A stretch of 64,000 nucleotides of DNA from Daucus carota subsp. sativus (Eukaryota; Streptophyta; Magnoliopsida; Apiales; Apiaceae), in the NCBI RefSeq assembly GCF_001625215.2, contig NC_030385.2, forward strand, positions 12,083,135 through 12,147,134, in the 5' to 3' direction. A program made the position numbers and the translations under genes. The notes under the pieces were generated by a model. It did not search any database and was not told the DNA's origin. It was given only the letters and a program-made list of their open reading frames with translations. Shown here piece after piece: positions 20,997 through 33,965 of this stretch. Position 1 is the stretch's first letter. Each line of letters opens with the position of its first letter.

Positions 20997-21624
20997 TCTG
21001 ATTTTTTTTTAAATTTATAATAGTCCAACGTCAACATTTTATTCACAAAAAATTTTTCTATTAATCTTTATATCATTAATATATATATATATATATCGTA
21101 TCTTTTAATTAATAAACATGATTATATCTAAAATATTAACGAATTAATAATTAGATGTATATTTTTTATTTTTTTGTTAATTGATTACACAGGCACACGT
21201 GGGGAGTCGAGCTACCGACCTCCCGCAAGGGGGTTCAAGAGCTCTTGATTAGATATATAATTGATATGTCGACCGGATTCATTAATACATATATTTAATA
21301 GTTTGTAGTTAATATGTGTAAATATATCTAGCATAGTAATTTATTCATAGTTAGATTAGTAAATAATATGTTGATTATCAAAGGTTTTGTAATTGATTAC
21401 GTCCTCGAGACATTTACAACAGAATATTTAATTTACAGTTAAAATATTTGTTTTTAAACAATGTTTTAACAAAAAATGTTTAATTATGTTCTTAGATGAA
21501 CGCATAGTCAAAATATCCAATTTTCAATAATATATTCTAAAATATGAATATTCATTAAAAAGAATCGAACAACAGATATATATTTCACTGTTGGAGGAGT
21601 ATCAAGATGATAGGCAACAAGCAG
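20997..21624. other. intergenic, AT-rich with a (TA)n run near 21080
   Basis: No gene. At 21190-21245 a GC-rich patch with GGTTCAAGAGCTC looks a little like a pol III B box, but no A box or paired end was found. Confidence 0.4.
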
Positions 21625-21625
21625 T

Positions 21626-22600
21626 TTTTTTTTTTTGAAAGCGATTCATTAATATAATAGGGGCAAAATTACCCTAGAGCTTTCACCAACTTGCTCTAGG
21701 GTTCCAATCTTCCACATCAGGATTCAACAATAATTAGGACATACCCATAGGGAATGAACTGGATGAGACCACAAAAACAACTACTAATCACCGCTTAAAC
21801 TAGTAATTAAACTAAACTTAATACTATTAATACTAATATAATTAGATTTGATTAAACCCCTCCGACAGATGACAGGGCCTTCAGACGAACCATCGCAGCA
21901 AACCCCTTACTGGCGGCCTCCCATTCTTTCCTGACCAACTCCCTCCATTAGCATGTTCACAGCTTCAGCATCCTCATCGTCAGTGATTTCAATGATCTTC
22001 CCCTCCTGCTCCTCTTCTTCATCATCAGTCCAGAGCCAGTTTTCATACTCCTCCTCAGACATGATTTCATAGTTGCCCTTACAGGTGCCCATACCCATAT
22101 CCAAACTCCAGAGCTCCTTAACCTCTCCGAACAGCCTCTTAATCACCACCAACCTTGTCCTTTGCAGAGAGCCCGTCTAGGCAAGATAACGTGCCAAGTT
22201 GTTCTCGGAGGCTTCCACCGGGCGCACCACTAGAGATAGATTGGGGTCACTTTTCCTCTGATTCAGCTGATAAACCACGTTCTCATGGTTAGGATTGGTG
22301 AACCACTTCCAGTTCTCCCAGTCCTTGATAGCCTCGTGGTTGTCCAATTCAAGTTCTACTTTCTCCTCTCCCTCCAGAAACGCCATCTTGAGCCCCACCA
22401 ACAAAGCCCACAACTCATTAGCTCTCTCTGTGAGATTTCTTATGGTTCCTGAGACCATAATAATAATCGTGCCTTTGTGATCCCTGATCACGATCCCGAT
22501 GCCTGAGTCATTGTCATTAGGGTACGCTTCTGGCAGGGTGAATGCGTGAACATTCACCTTGACGAAACCCTTGGCAGGAAAAACCCAGGTCTTCTGCATG
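21626..22600 (-). pseudogene. retroelement RNase H-like (RVT_3) open frame with a downstream poly(A) tract
   Basis: The frame from ATG 22599 (MQKTWVFPAKGFVKVNV) shows an RNase H fold: GIGIVIRDHKGT, RANELWALLVGLKMAF and ELDNHEAIKDW. A TAG at 22177 interrupts it; the same frame then continues to 21907 with a very acidic end (WTDDEEEEQEGKI). The first catalytic Asp, expected in KVNVDGA, is His here (KVNVHAF). A run of A on the minus strand at about 21626-21639 looks like a retrotransposed tail. It is most likely the 3' end of a dead LINE, possibly distinct from the one at 22985-24232, because two RNase H domains lie in series. Confidence 0.6.
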
Positions 22601-22984
22601 CTGAGAACTTAACTAGAGAAAATAGAGAATATTTGAAGAGGAAGTGTATGATAAGTACTAAGAAATTATGCATGGCTCTTGGCTTGCCCTGGAGTAATGA
22701 TGGAGTTTGGCTGCCCAAGACCAATAAATTTCTCTGGCTATCTCTCCACTGCTCGAAGTGAAGATTTCCAATGTAATCTCTCAATTAGCTATGCACGCCA
22801 CCACTGCAGAAATTCCATTGGGCTGTGATTTTGAAGTGGAATTCCTAGTCAGCACCATGCAATTATCCTCTTAAGGGCTTTTGGAGAGACTGAGCAATTA
22901 AACCCAGGCCTGCAAAAACTTATTTCTAAAACCACCATCCTTAGCTAGAGAATCCGCCCCCGTTAAATATTCCCTTGGTAAAAA

Positions 22985-24232
22985 TTAGACCTTAAAATTA
23001 TGGTCCTGGACTAGTGACTCCCATTCCAAACAAAAATCCAATGGATCCTCTTCCGACAAGCCCGCTCTAGCTTTTAAGAATAATTCTTCTAACAATTTAG
23101 AATCAGTACATAATGTGAAGACCCCTATTAGAGAAGCATTCCCCTTAACTGCAAAATATAAATGTAACAGTGCTTCTCTCTCAGCTTCTAGAGCGCAGTT
23201 GGCTTTACCCGGACCAGAAAATATAAATATCAAGTTGCTGTTTATGTCTGTTACACAACCTCCAATACCACAGCTTACAGATCCATCTGCCTTTAGTTTC
23301 CAAGCCCCATCTGAGTACCCAATGTATGATGTGTTGCACCAAATATATCCTTTAAACTTATTGTTTCTGTTAAAAAGAAGACATGCCCCTCTTGGATTGA
23401 CCCTCTATAGAGATTCTAAACCTAAATTCATCTTACCCACTGCTAGGAGCCATTTATAAGACCTGATCTTGACCAGCCAAACCAACTTTTCTTCCTCACA
23501 TTTAGATTTCTTATAAATTTTATCATTCCTAACTAGCCAGATAGTCCATAGCATAGCTATTAGTGCAGTTGACCATGCAACCCTGAGTTCATTACCATTT
23601 ATCAACCTAATCATGTCAAAGAACTGACCCTGCCCATTGAGCACACTTTTCTTTATGCTCCACCAATCCAAGAATAATTTCCATGTATTATGGACTATGG
23701 GACACCTCCAGAATAGATGATCTTTGCTTTCCTCTCCAACCCCACATAAACTACAAACAACTTCTATACCACAAGTGATCCTTTCATTTAGTAGTTTTTT
23801 TAAGGGGAGGATGTCATGGAAGTATTTCCAAAAGAAAATAGATATCTTTGGAGGCACCTTAAAACTCCATACCTTCTTCCAGTGATTAATGCATGAATTA
23901 TCCAATCCCATGATGATGTTGTAACCTTGCCTAGAGGATTATACCTGATGTCTAGCTGACCACCTAATAACATCTTTCTTTTTCCCTTTGGTAGTCTGTT
24001 TAACTATAGAGAAAATTTCCAATACCTCTTCTAGTTCCCACTCTCTCAGTTGCCTTGTCCAAATGGGATCCTCTAAGTGCTTCCATCTATTCTTAACCTC
24101 CTTTACTGTAAGATTTTGTAATTTAGATAGACTGTACACTCTATGAAAATTCTCTGCAAGTGGTCTCTCTCTGCACCATGCATCCTCCCAAAAATAAAAA
24201 TTCTCCCCATCCCCTAACTGCCTATACTCCAC
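22985..24232 (-). pseudogene. 5'-truncated LINE: reverse-transcriptase zinc-binding and RNase H regions
   Basis: Reading from 24232, GDGENFYFWEDAWCRERPLAENF is the conserved stretch after the LINE RT domain. 23911-23405 holds the zf-RVT domain (KVPPKISIFFWKYFHDILPL, CSLCGVGEESKDHLFWRCPI, LWTIWLVRND). From about 23330 to 22985 an RNase H domain follows (KADGSVSCGIGGCV, CALEAEREALLHLYFA, CTDSKLLEELF). The parts sit in different frames separated by stops. No endonuclease or RT core is present, which fits the usual 5' truncation of LINEs. Confidence 0.82.
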
Positions 24233-24239
24233 TAGTATA

Positions 24240-25165
24240 GGAATAGCAAAGTGATACTCAACGATATTTAACCAAAATATAAATATTCAGTGTAAAAGTC
24301 ATAAATACCCATAAAATATTTCACTGTAAGAAAACAATTCGAAGCACTAAATAAATCCCAGACGTTTTGCGCCGTATCTTTATCTACATCTAGATTAATC
24401 CCTAACTGCATGCATATACGAGGCAACCCTACATTACACGAAAACATGGACATATCAGAATTAAAAGGCCCATGAAAGAAAACTTACTGTTTTGGATTGA
24501 GAAGGAAGGAGAGGATGTTGGAAACCTATTTTTGATTGTTAGCGCCAATAGTTGTTAATGTTGCTTGAGAATGTTTAATTTAAAGAGATTTTATTAAAAA
24601 AGAGTAAGGGAAAAGGAGAGGCAAGCAGACGTTATATACGAGTATTATGAAATCAACGGCTAAGATTCAAGTGCCTCCTCGGGTTTGTGATTGAGATTAA
24701 ATGTGAATCTCAATATATGACAGTTAGACTCCACCAAATGAGAAACATTAGCCTTTGTAGAATCCCAAGGCTTTTGAATTCTTTGAGATAAGAACGAAGC
24801 ATGCTAACCTTGAAATTCTCTCGAGGATGGGCCAATGTTATACTTCATTAGTGTAGAGCCCGATCGAAGCCCAGGTACATGTCGAAAGCTTGCCTTAAAG
24901 TCCAAGTGACGGAGCCCATTCGAGTGAAGCTCACAGTTTAAATCCACAAGACCACATATCAAGTTACGGGGACGTTGCTGCTCAATGTTCACATCCCTGA
25001 TTTGGTGGAACCACCTTCATTCTCCCACCTTGCTCAGTCCCGATCAAAGAAAGCAGGAGGTGTGCTTATATATACACTAGTATAGATTTGTCTTCACTTG
25101 TTCACAATTTTATACACCCAAGAGTACTACTTGTACGTTCTCCATTATCCCCCACTAAAAACTAG
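24240..25165. other. intergenic, no gene supported
   Basis: A block at 24700-25060 is less AT-rich and has an open frame at 24804-24992 (minus) without an ATG or family match. TATATATACA lies at 25068. Confidence 0.35.
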
Positions 25166-25167
25166 TA

Positions 25168-25280
25168 CTCCCTCTGTTTTGTTTTAAAGGACGCTTTAGA
25201 AAGGTTTTGTTTTTTGAAAATATAGGTCGCTCTCAGTTTTCAAGAGTAGGTCAACAAAAATCTTCCCGGACTGCCCATAT
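25168..25280. mobile_element. orphan Stowaway/mariner-type terminus
   Basis: TA followed by CTCCCTCTGTTTTG is a Tc1/mariner-type end in left-end orientation. No matching right end was found. It could be the left end of the mariner whose transposase begins at 26597, or the end of a separate element that includes the open frame at 25468. Confidence 0.5.
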
Positions 25281-25467
25281 TTATTTTTTTGATTATCACG
25301 TATTCATGCATCTAGAATAACTTAAACGTCTCCTCCTTTAATGATGAATCTCATCTTGTATTTATATCACTGTTTCTTCTTCACTTCTTATCATTCTCTC
25401 ATTGTGTACAATCTTTTCTTCTCCACAAAAACATTTTCTTAAAATATTTATACTTTACAGCTTTATT

Positions 25468-25812
25468 ATGGAATATATATATTCTCATGATAAGTGTAGA
25501 ATCAACCAAAGTGAAGATGCAAGTGATAATCAAATACAAGTAAGGGAAAATCTGACAGACAAAGCTATACGTGAAGAAGTGATGCTTATGTCAACCATAT
25601 ATATGCCGAGTTTATGTCATTTTATATCTGGAGAAGACGTTAAAGTAGAGTCAAAGTTTATGGATAGCTCACAAGATAAGAAAGCAGAAGACAAACAAGG
25701 GTTTGATCTCAACATGCATCCATTAGATCTTAACAGAGCTTCACAAGAGCAATACATACATGAGGTTGTATCTGAAATGTCCCAGATTTATTTTCCTATT
25801 GTATTTCTCTAA
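25468..25812 (+). CDS. unrecognised 114-residue protein with a DLNxxP (EAR-like) motif
   Basis: The frame starts at the ATG at 25468 (MEYIYSHDK) and ends FPIVFL. The open frame runs upstream to 25402, but without an ATG. Near the end, GFDLNMHPLDLN holds DLNxxP, one of the two EAR repression motifs, followed by another LDLN. Otherwise it is charged and lacks a known domain. A TATTTATAT box lies at 25357 and a CT-rich leader follows. Plant mariner transposases, as remembered, can have DLN-rich N-termini, and a mariner-type end lies 300 bases upstream; so this may be the first exon of a mariner copy rather than a host gene. Function is not known. Confidence 0.4.
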   Translation: MEYIYSHDKCRINQSEDASDNQIQVRENLTDKAIREEVMLMSTIYMPSLCHFISGEDVKVESKFMDSSQDKKAEDKQGFDLNMHPLDLNRASQEQYIHEVVSEMSQIYFPIVFL

Positions 25813-26201
25813 AAAAAGTGATGGTTTAATATTTGTTTTGAAATATTTATTTTAGATACATGTTAAAATGCATTGTTTGGTTGAGTTGTTTGTTTTATTC
25901 TTAATTTTTAATTCATTGTCTTGATTTTATTATATTCTTTCACTTTTAAAAAATGTCTAACAAAAAATAATAATAAAATAATATTAATATCGATATAGTT
26001 TTATTATGACAATTATAACAAATACGGATTTATTATAATATTCATATTTCACCAACAAAAGTAACAGTATGTACCTATCCTAATATTTTAATGTCAAAAT
26101 ATAAATAATGAATTATAAAAATATGTTAATTAATATAATTTTTATATTAAACAAAATACCAATTTTTTTTTATCATTTGTAGCACTATGTACCTCTTCTA
26201 A

Positions 26202-26480
26202 TATTTTTATATGTACACAACTTGTTAATTAAATCAAATATTTTTTGAACACTTTTGTATCCATATTATATATCTCTTCTAATATTTTTATATATACATA
26301 ATATATGAGGTAAAGTGTAATATTTTGATTACACAAAAATTGATAAAGTGAACATAATTTAATAGCAAAATATATATAATGAATTAGTTGAACTATATTG
26401 TATGAATATAAACTTTATATTTTTATATGTACACAACTTGTTAATTAAATCAAATATTTTTTGAACACTTTTGTATCCAT
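26202..26480. repeat. 63 bp direct repeat 3' of the mariner gene
   Basis: The stretch from TATTTTTATATGTACACAAC to TTTTGTATCCAT occurs at 26202-26264 and again at 26418-26480, nearly identical. 25813-26596 is otherwise AT-rich without genes. Confidence 0.8.
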
Positions 26481-26596
26481 TTTATTATTTTAAAATTAAC
26501 CTATCATACAACTCAATATAACAAAACATATTTAATATTTAAACTTGGAAAATAAAAATATTCTAATACAAAAATAAAATTTCCACAAAATATTGA

Positions 26597-28074
26597 TTAC
26601 ATCTCAAAAATTAGATCCATCATGACATCTTTGTACAACTTTGCATCACATTTTAGTTGACTAGGTGATTGGCCATATCTCTCCAAAACAGATTTTCTCA
26701 TGTGTGGGATTTTATAATTATTGCAACCAGTGGCGGACCCAGGAATTTATTCCAGTGGGTTCCTAATATAAATGTTAAAAATAGAAAAAAATCCAGTAAT
26801 ATGATTGTAAATAATATGAAATAGTGGTAGAGATAGTAAGATGAGTACTTGAGATATCCAGTAATTGAATTATTAGAGGTAAGTTTTGCTATTAGTTTTA
26901 ACTTTTAACGTGTTAAGCTACTCGCCCTTTTCATGTTTGACTGTTTCAGTTTCTACAAGGTTGTTGAGTAAGTGAATGATGGGTTCCTTCTTGAAATTAT
27001 AGTGGGCTTCAAAATTAAATTTACTACCCATCATTATTCAAGCCCGGCCCAAGTGGGTTCCTGGGCACCCTCTTGCTTGACTGTGCGTCCGCCCCTGATT
27101 GCAACCCCTAACTTCCATTATAGCCTTCATGCATGATTGTAGAGTTAGAAAAATTCTATTAGACAATCCACTTGAAAAAATTTGGTAAGCTTTTTCAACT
27201 GCACAAACAAGCTCCTCAGTTGTTCTTGGAGCTTCCTGATACTTCAAAGAATCAATGGCCCTGAAAAAACCAAGGTCCAACACGTTCAAATCAGGATGCT
27301 GGTTGGCATCTTATTTTGATGTCAAGACCACTTTGCTGCACTGCTTCACAAAACTCTTTATCATTAGGATCGATGTGAGTTTTTGCATTATATATCTTGT
27401 TGAATATAGATGATAGAGTTAGCATCCTCCCTTGGCCCTTTTTCTAAAATAGCTGGCACCACATTATTGATAAGAACTGACCTTACTGTTTCTCTTTTCA
27501 CTGAAGTCATAACTTTAGTTTCCATGGTCCCTGCAACCCTATTGACACTGCTTCTTTTCGCCGGTAACTTGGTGATAAATGGAAATATGCCAATCTTTCC
27601 CGAAAATATTTCCTTCCCTTCAACATCAAAACGTGGGCGAGCTATAGCAGCAAGAAACATTACTTTTGTCACAAAATTTTTACTTTTGCATGTGCGGTAG
27701 GGATCCTCCTCATTTGGAAAAAGATAATATTTCTCATTTTTCCTTGTCATGTTAAACCACTTCTCATCAATGTGAATGACATTCTCCATACTCTTGAATG
27801 TTGGATCATGAGGTAAACTGTCTTCTTCAAGCATGGATAAACAAAATTGTACTCTAGCCTTTTTGTTTTCATCTGTTAGAACAGGCTTTAGTGGATTAGT
27901 ATGTCTTCTGATATTTCCATACCTGAAGTTGCTATAAATTAGTGATGGACTAACTTTCATAGCATTGGTTGCAGCCCGCACAGTTGTTCTTTGTCGGAGT
28001 GGTATCTTTCGAAACTGCTCTAAATCAATTTGTATGCGCTTACGTCCACAATTTTTTGTTTTTCGATGAGATAC
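26597..28074 (-). pseudogene. mariner-like transposase, central and C-terminal part
   Basis: Read from 28074 leftwards: VSHRKTKNCGRKRIQID (end of the DNA-binding region), then VIHIDEKWFNMTRKNEKYYLF (first catalytic Asp), YIQQDI (second), LNVLDLGFFRAIDSLKYQ (third Asp region) and a C-terminal end at 26597. This is the plant DD39D mariner family, a cut-and-paste transposase. It is broken by the CACTA insertion after 28074, a stop and frameshift at about 27385, another frameshift at about 27297 and the hAT-type MITE at 26728-27097. The N-terminal part is at 41879-42404. Confidence 0.88.
26728..27097. mobile_element. hAT-type MITE inside the mariner transposase
   Basis: A 370 bp element with ends CAGTGGCGGAC and GTCCGCCCCTG, flanked on both sides by the exact 8 bases ATTGCAAC (26720-26727 and 27098-27105). 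An 8 bp duplication and this terminus fit hAT. Ignoring it, the mariner C-terminal reading frame runs straight through (EVRGCN then NYKIPHM), so it inserted into once-coding sequence. Confidence 0.9.
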
Positions 28075-28082
28075 CACTACTA

Positions 28083-28230
28083 GAAAAAGTGGAATAGACA
28101 TCACACTTCAGACATCAGTTAGAATTGCCACTGATGTTAAAAATGCTTTTAACATCATTTTCACTTAAACTGATGTGTTAAAGTACTTTAGACATCAGTT
28201 ATTTATGCAACTAATGTCAAAGGTACGTGT
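28083..28230. repeat. left subterminal repeats of the outer CACTA
   Basis: Copies of GACATCAGTTA and its inverse ACTGATGTTAAA are spaced over about 150 bases, the usual binding region for the TNPA-type protein. From 28230 to 28700 the sequence is AT-rich with CA repeats and no gene; 28700-28950 is a GC-richer leader-like stretch before the transposase gene. Confidence 0.75.
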
Positions 28231-31200
28231 TTAAAAAAAGTTTCCACCATTCCCACCCCTCTTATCCCCCTTATCAAAAATTTCCCTCCCTTATAAAATT
28301 TCAACTTCCCTCCCTTAAACAAATTTCAACTTCCCTCCCTTACACAAATTTCATCTCCCAACACATTACAAATATAAAACTTTAAAATAAAATCACTACA
28401 AAAACATACATATAAATATTTATATAAATCAAAAAACATTAAAATACACATATCATATATGTTATAAATTTGATATTATAAAAATAAATATTAAAAATTA
28501 TAATTATTCAACTAAATTAAAATATTAAACTAATTAAAACTACTCCCCACACACACATAAATTAAAATCACCCAACACATTACAACCCAACACATTACAA
28601 ATATAAATCAAAAAACATAACATTACATAAATAAAACAAAAACTTAAAAACATAAATCAGATATATACACAAACATTCACACACACACACATCACACTCA
28701 AATTAAAACACTCTCGAGTCCCGACCGAGCTCAAGAACCCTAGAAACCGAGCGACCTCGATTCCACCGGCGTTCATCCTCTCCGTTCGAGTTCAGGCGCT
28801 CCAAGAGCTGTAGAACCTCGATTACGCCCGCGCATCTTCAGTCTCGAGCTCTAACACTGCGCATCTTGCTCCTAGCTGCTATTTCGAGTGCTCGAAGCTT
28901 GAGCTTAATTAGTCGACTGGGAGCTTATTTCTTGAGTTGGTAAGCTCTCATTGGTGTATACATGCTATATTTGGTTGCTTTTTGGGTTAATATTGTGCTA
29001 TTGTGTATATATGAAGATTTTTAATTTCGGTGTTCTTGTATATATATGAGGGCTACTGATTTTAGGGCTATTTGGGTTAATATTTTTCTACTGTGATAGT
29101 GTGTTTGTGTTTGTGATAGTGGGTTGATATTGTGCTGGCTACTGTGATATTTGCTTGCTTATGTTGAATATTAGTTTAGTTGAATAATGATACTGATTGG
29201 TGCTACTATGTATATATGAAGCTTTGATTGGTGTTGAGTATACTGATTGTTTGTATATTACTTGATTAGTTGTAATTTGAATGCACATCAGGTAGGTTGT
29301 AGGTATGTCGAGTATGGATAAAGAATGGATTTTGAAAGATAGGGATTCGCTGGATTATGAAATTGGTGTTGAAAAATTCTTGATTTATGCTGAACAAAAC
29401 TGCAAGAATCCTAAGAAAGTACCTTGCCCCTGCTCGAAATGCGTAAATTTCAAAAAATTCTCGATAAAAATAATCAGGGGTCATCTTTATGAAAATGGTT
29501 TCAGTTTGGGGTATATTGATTGGATTTGGCATGGGGATCAGAGTGTAAAGTCATCAATGGGTAGCACACTGCACCCTGATGAAGACGAGAAAACTGCAGC
29601 TTCATTCGAAGCTGCATCTGGAGTTGCTGCTGCTGCTGCGATTTGTGATGCAGCATTCCATAATCCGGAGGGGGGGTGATTACGATAAAGAGTCGCACGA
29701 TTTCAGGAGGTTTGTAGCTGATGCTCAACAGCCTCTATATGAGGGTAGTGATTGCACTAAATTAGACTCAATGTTAAGATTGCATAATTGGAAAGCGAGA
29801 TTCGGTATTAGTGACAACTCCTTTACTGATTTACTCTCTATTGTCGGCTCCATCCTTCCTGAAGATCATGTACTGCCTGTTAATGCATACGAAGCAAAGA
29901 AATCTTTATCAAATTTAGGCCTCGAGTATATAAAAATCCACAACTGTCCGAATGAATGTATTCTATATAGAGGAGTAAATGAGAATGCTTTAGAGTGTCC
30001 CAAGTGTCGTCTATCTCGGTGGAAGTTGGGGAAGGATGGTAAAGCAAGGGTTAATGTCCCGGCCAAAGTTATGTGGTACTTCCCCATCATTCCAAGATTT
30101 AAACGGATGTTTAAATCTCCTTCGACAGCTGAGTTATTGACTTGGCATTCCAACCAGAGACTTCACGATGGCCAGATGCGCCATCCTGCTGATTCACCTG
30201 CTTGGCGGAATATCGATTACAGGTGGCCCACTTTCGGCAGTGAGCCTAGGAACCTGCGCTTAGCTCTGGCGGCAGATTGTATTAATCCGCATAATAATGG
30301 GCTAACTAATCGATATAGTTGTTGGCCGGTGGTATTAGTAACATATAATCTGCCTCCTTGGTTATGTATGAAGAGAAGGTTCATGATGTTAAGTGTATTA
30401 GTCTCCGGTCCACATGAACCAGGAAACAATATTGACGTGTTCTTACAACCGTTAATAGATGATTTGAAGAAGCTTTGGGAAGAAGGTGAACCGAATGTAT
30501 ATGATGCGAACACTAAATCTCTATTTACTTTAAGGGCAGTTCTTATGTGGACGATAAATGATTTTCCGGCATATGGAAATCTGTCCGGGTGCGTCAATAA
30601 GGGTTATTTGGGGTGTCCGGTATGTGGTGACGATACCGTAGCTAAATATTTACCTTATAGTAGGAAAATATGTTATCAAGGTCATCGTCGATATTTGCCT
30701 AGGCATCATCCATATAGGAGGAAGAAGGCAGCCTTCAATGGTGAACAAGAGCTTGGGCAGGCACTCACTACACCATAAAAGGGCTATAGCAACGCCAAGT
30801 CAGAAATTTACTCATAAATCGTTGCTGTTTCTTAACAAATTTTGACAAACATATAGTTGTTGCAATATTTTTAAAATATGTTACAAATGAGTGTAATTAT
30901 TTGAAAAGTCTATAGCAGCTGCAACGAGTTTCTATAATTGTTGCAATATAGTTCAAAATTTTGGGCCCAAAAGTTTCCCGGGTTGCAAAAATAAGCGGGG
31001 CTTTCCTTTTTTCTTTTTGCGGGACTTTCCACCCCAGTCACATACATTGTTATTACTAATATTATTATTTATTATATCATTACATACATTATTATGTGAA
31101 GATCGAAGCTGAGCACTCAGGCGACTACAAGCGTGCGCGAGAAAGAGGGTGGCCAGGGAGATTCAAGCTAGAGAAAATCTCGAGCTCGAAGAACCCACTC

Positions 31201-32960
31201 AATTGCTCGAACAACATTCAAGCTCATAGGTAAATAACTGAACTATATAGTCGATTTTCTTCCCCAAATCAATTTTAATCCTTCAATCGATTTGTATTTG
31301 TTTGTAAATCGAAATGGGTGTTTAAATTAGTGCTTCTTTGTTGATTAGGGCTTCAATCAGGGCTTGTTAATTTGTTAGTTAGGGCTTGAGACTATGTTAA
31401 TTTCAAGATCGAAGATTATAGCTCGAACTTTCAAGATCGAAGAACACTGAAGCTTGAATACTTCAGCTTGAAGGTAAAACTTAAATCTGGCATATTGCAA
31501 ATCTAGGGTTCTAGCTAAATTTGGGGGAAAGGCTTGTCTAGAATTGGGGGCACTTGAATTATCTTCCTCTTGCTTCTAAGGTATATAATTTGTATTTTAC
31601 AAATCTTAATTTCCTAATTTTGAATTATAAGAATGTGTATTTAGTTGGACGGATTTTTGGATTTATATTTGGTATAATGTTTTCATGAGTGATTGTTGTT
31701 AATGGTGTTAAATTGATGAATAATGATTGAGTAAGAAAATGAAGTAGTGGATAATGAGTGAATCTGTGTTTGGTAAATCACTTACAAGGTGAGTAACTTA
31801 ATATAAGCTTTGGTAGCAGAGTGTGCAATAAGTATCTATACTTGTTGTGAATATAGCTCGGAAACTTGTACAGAATCCGTATGCCATTATTCTTACCACA
31901 GGCCTGAAGAGATATGCAAAATCGTATGTCTCGGTACCTTTAAACTGATATTTTGAAAAAAATGGGACCATGCAGTATCACTTTGAGTGATATCCTTCTT
32001 TAACTCTGTGAATATGTTTGTTAACAAACATATCCTTCATATAAATGTATTAACCGGTCAATTCAGCAGAAGCCTCACTGGGATTAGGTACCTCTACTCA
32101 AACTCAGAAGACATGGAGGAGCTTCCAAGCACTTGGAGCAATAGCTTTTGTTTATTCTTACTCTATGATTCTATTAAAATTCAGGTAAATTCTGGTCCAA
32201 TCAAGTGATTATCCATCTACATTCCCTTATAAAATATTTACGTATATTAACGTGAATTATTCATACAGAACACGCTTAAATCTCCACCATCAGAATCGAA
32301 GACAATGAAGAGAGCTACACTACTAAGTAGAAATTTACATAGTTCTAAAAAAGATACCAAAATGGCCACTCGCAAATTATTTCCCAGTAGAAATATACAT
32401 ATTTTAGAAAAAGATACCAAAATGGAGCAACAGATGGATTTCTCTATAGATCTTGAGTGGAGCTTGCCTAATTATTTCGATCCGTGCAGCTGCTAGTTCA
32501 TTTGCGAGTGTAGTTACCGATCTCAAGGTCTACAGGCCATTCCAGACTAGGTACTAGTGTTTTCGTTGTAAGAAACCAAGAAAATAAGAACTGATAGTGC
32601 TTATTAACTGATCATTAATAAGAAACAGAGTTTTGAATATGAGTACGATGTGTTTATGAGTCCTGCAGAATTAAAAAGCATGTAAAGCTGAAGAATTTGT
32701 AGTGTACACTAGAAATTTATAATAGTCAATGGATTCACCAATTTTATTAATACTCGAACAAAAAACCCCTATTTGTCTATGTTCGGCTCTCTACTTGTGT
32801 ACACTCCTTTATTTTATTGATATATAATTTATTGTGTTTCATCCCTGAATTATATATTTCTTCCTAGGCAGATTTTACTACAGTTAAGTTACTGTTGTTT
32901 TAATTGTTTTCTGCTCTGCTCCTGCTAGGTGTGCTGGCTGATATGTTTTTGTGTTTTCAG

Positions 32961-33057
32961 GCTGCTGATGATTGTGCAATTTCCTTGACTAACATTATTC
33001 GCCAGCATGAGACAGAGTACCTTACTTCTATTCAGGCAGAAGCATATGTTTGTTTAA
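32961..33057 (+). other. exon-like fragment in the inner CACTA
   Basis: After TTTTCAG the sequence reads AADDCAISLTNIIRQHET and on to AEAYVCLS with no stop, then a possible donor AAGTAGGT. Coding-like composition inside a non-autonomous element suggests a captured host exon. The source gene is not recognised. Confidence 0.4.
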
Positions 33058-33824
33058 GTAGGTAAAGTTGAATTCCTTTAGCTCATTAATCATTACTGGC
33101 ACTTGCATTATACAGGCATCATATTCAAACTTACCAGATACTACTTTTAAGGTTTGTTTCTGAACTTTCACATAGAAGATGCCAATAGGTTTAATACTTT
33201 ATTGTTGTCATTTAATCCTTTTGTGTTGATCTATGGAAGTAATTGTATGACGGTATGACAATGTATGGCCGTCGGTTCTGCTTCTATGAGCTGCATGTCA
33301 CATATAGGCCTTAAGAAATAAATGCCTGGTAATGGCATATTGACATCGAAAAATATTAAAAGATTATTGATATACATAATTTTGGGAATCAACCGAAAGT
33401 GTATACGCAAGGCTTATACTCTCCAGATATAATACCAAAATAATAGACGTAAACTGAATAATTAGTGGGCAAGTGCCTCCACTAACTCAATGCTGAATCT
33501 ACCCATGTTTGTGAAGGTCGGAGTAAAATTAAGGAACAAGGTGTTGTATGCAGATTTTCAAGCTTTCTACTCTATACAGATTTCATATAACTCAACTTGA
33601 TCAGCTTTTTATAGATAATCACAACTTTTTATTGAACCACTTCTCTATTTTTTATATTATTTTATAAGAAAACACTGACTTGCTTTTATGTTTCTTTTGT
33701 AGTTTAGGTTACTTTTAGGAAAAATGTGTTCAGAAGATCGAGACAATTAAAAAGGCAGCATAAATTTTGATACATGCTGCTCCCCAATGTTTAAAACAGA
33801 TGAATTGGAATCACATGTTCATAG

Positions 33825-33965
33825 GAACCATGGCGACCTTCTTATAGTGCAGAGACAATGAAGGAAGAAGGAAATGAGTGGGAGGCTCCTAGTGCCAGGA
33901 AATCGGTGGCTTGGGAGTCAACTATTCAAGCACCACCAAGTCGATTCCATAATGCCTTCTTTTAA
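33825..33965 (+). other. exon-like fragment in the inner CACTA, ending in a stop
   Basis: After TTCATAG a 46-codon frame reads EPWRPSYSAETMKEEG and on to PPSRFHNAFF, then TAA. It looks like a last exon. With the piece at 32961 it may come from one captured gene, family unknown. Confidence 0.4.

Noticed and set aside
21190..21250. Possible SINE with a B-box-like GGTTCAAGAGCTC
   Set aside because: No A box at the right distance, no poly(A) and no target duplication.
24804..24992. 62-codon minus open frame
   Set aside because: No ATG start, no family match and no splice support.
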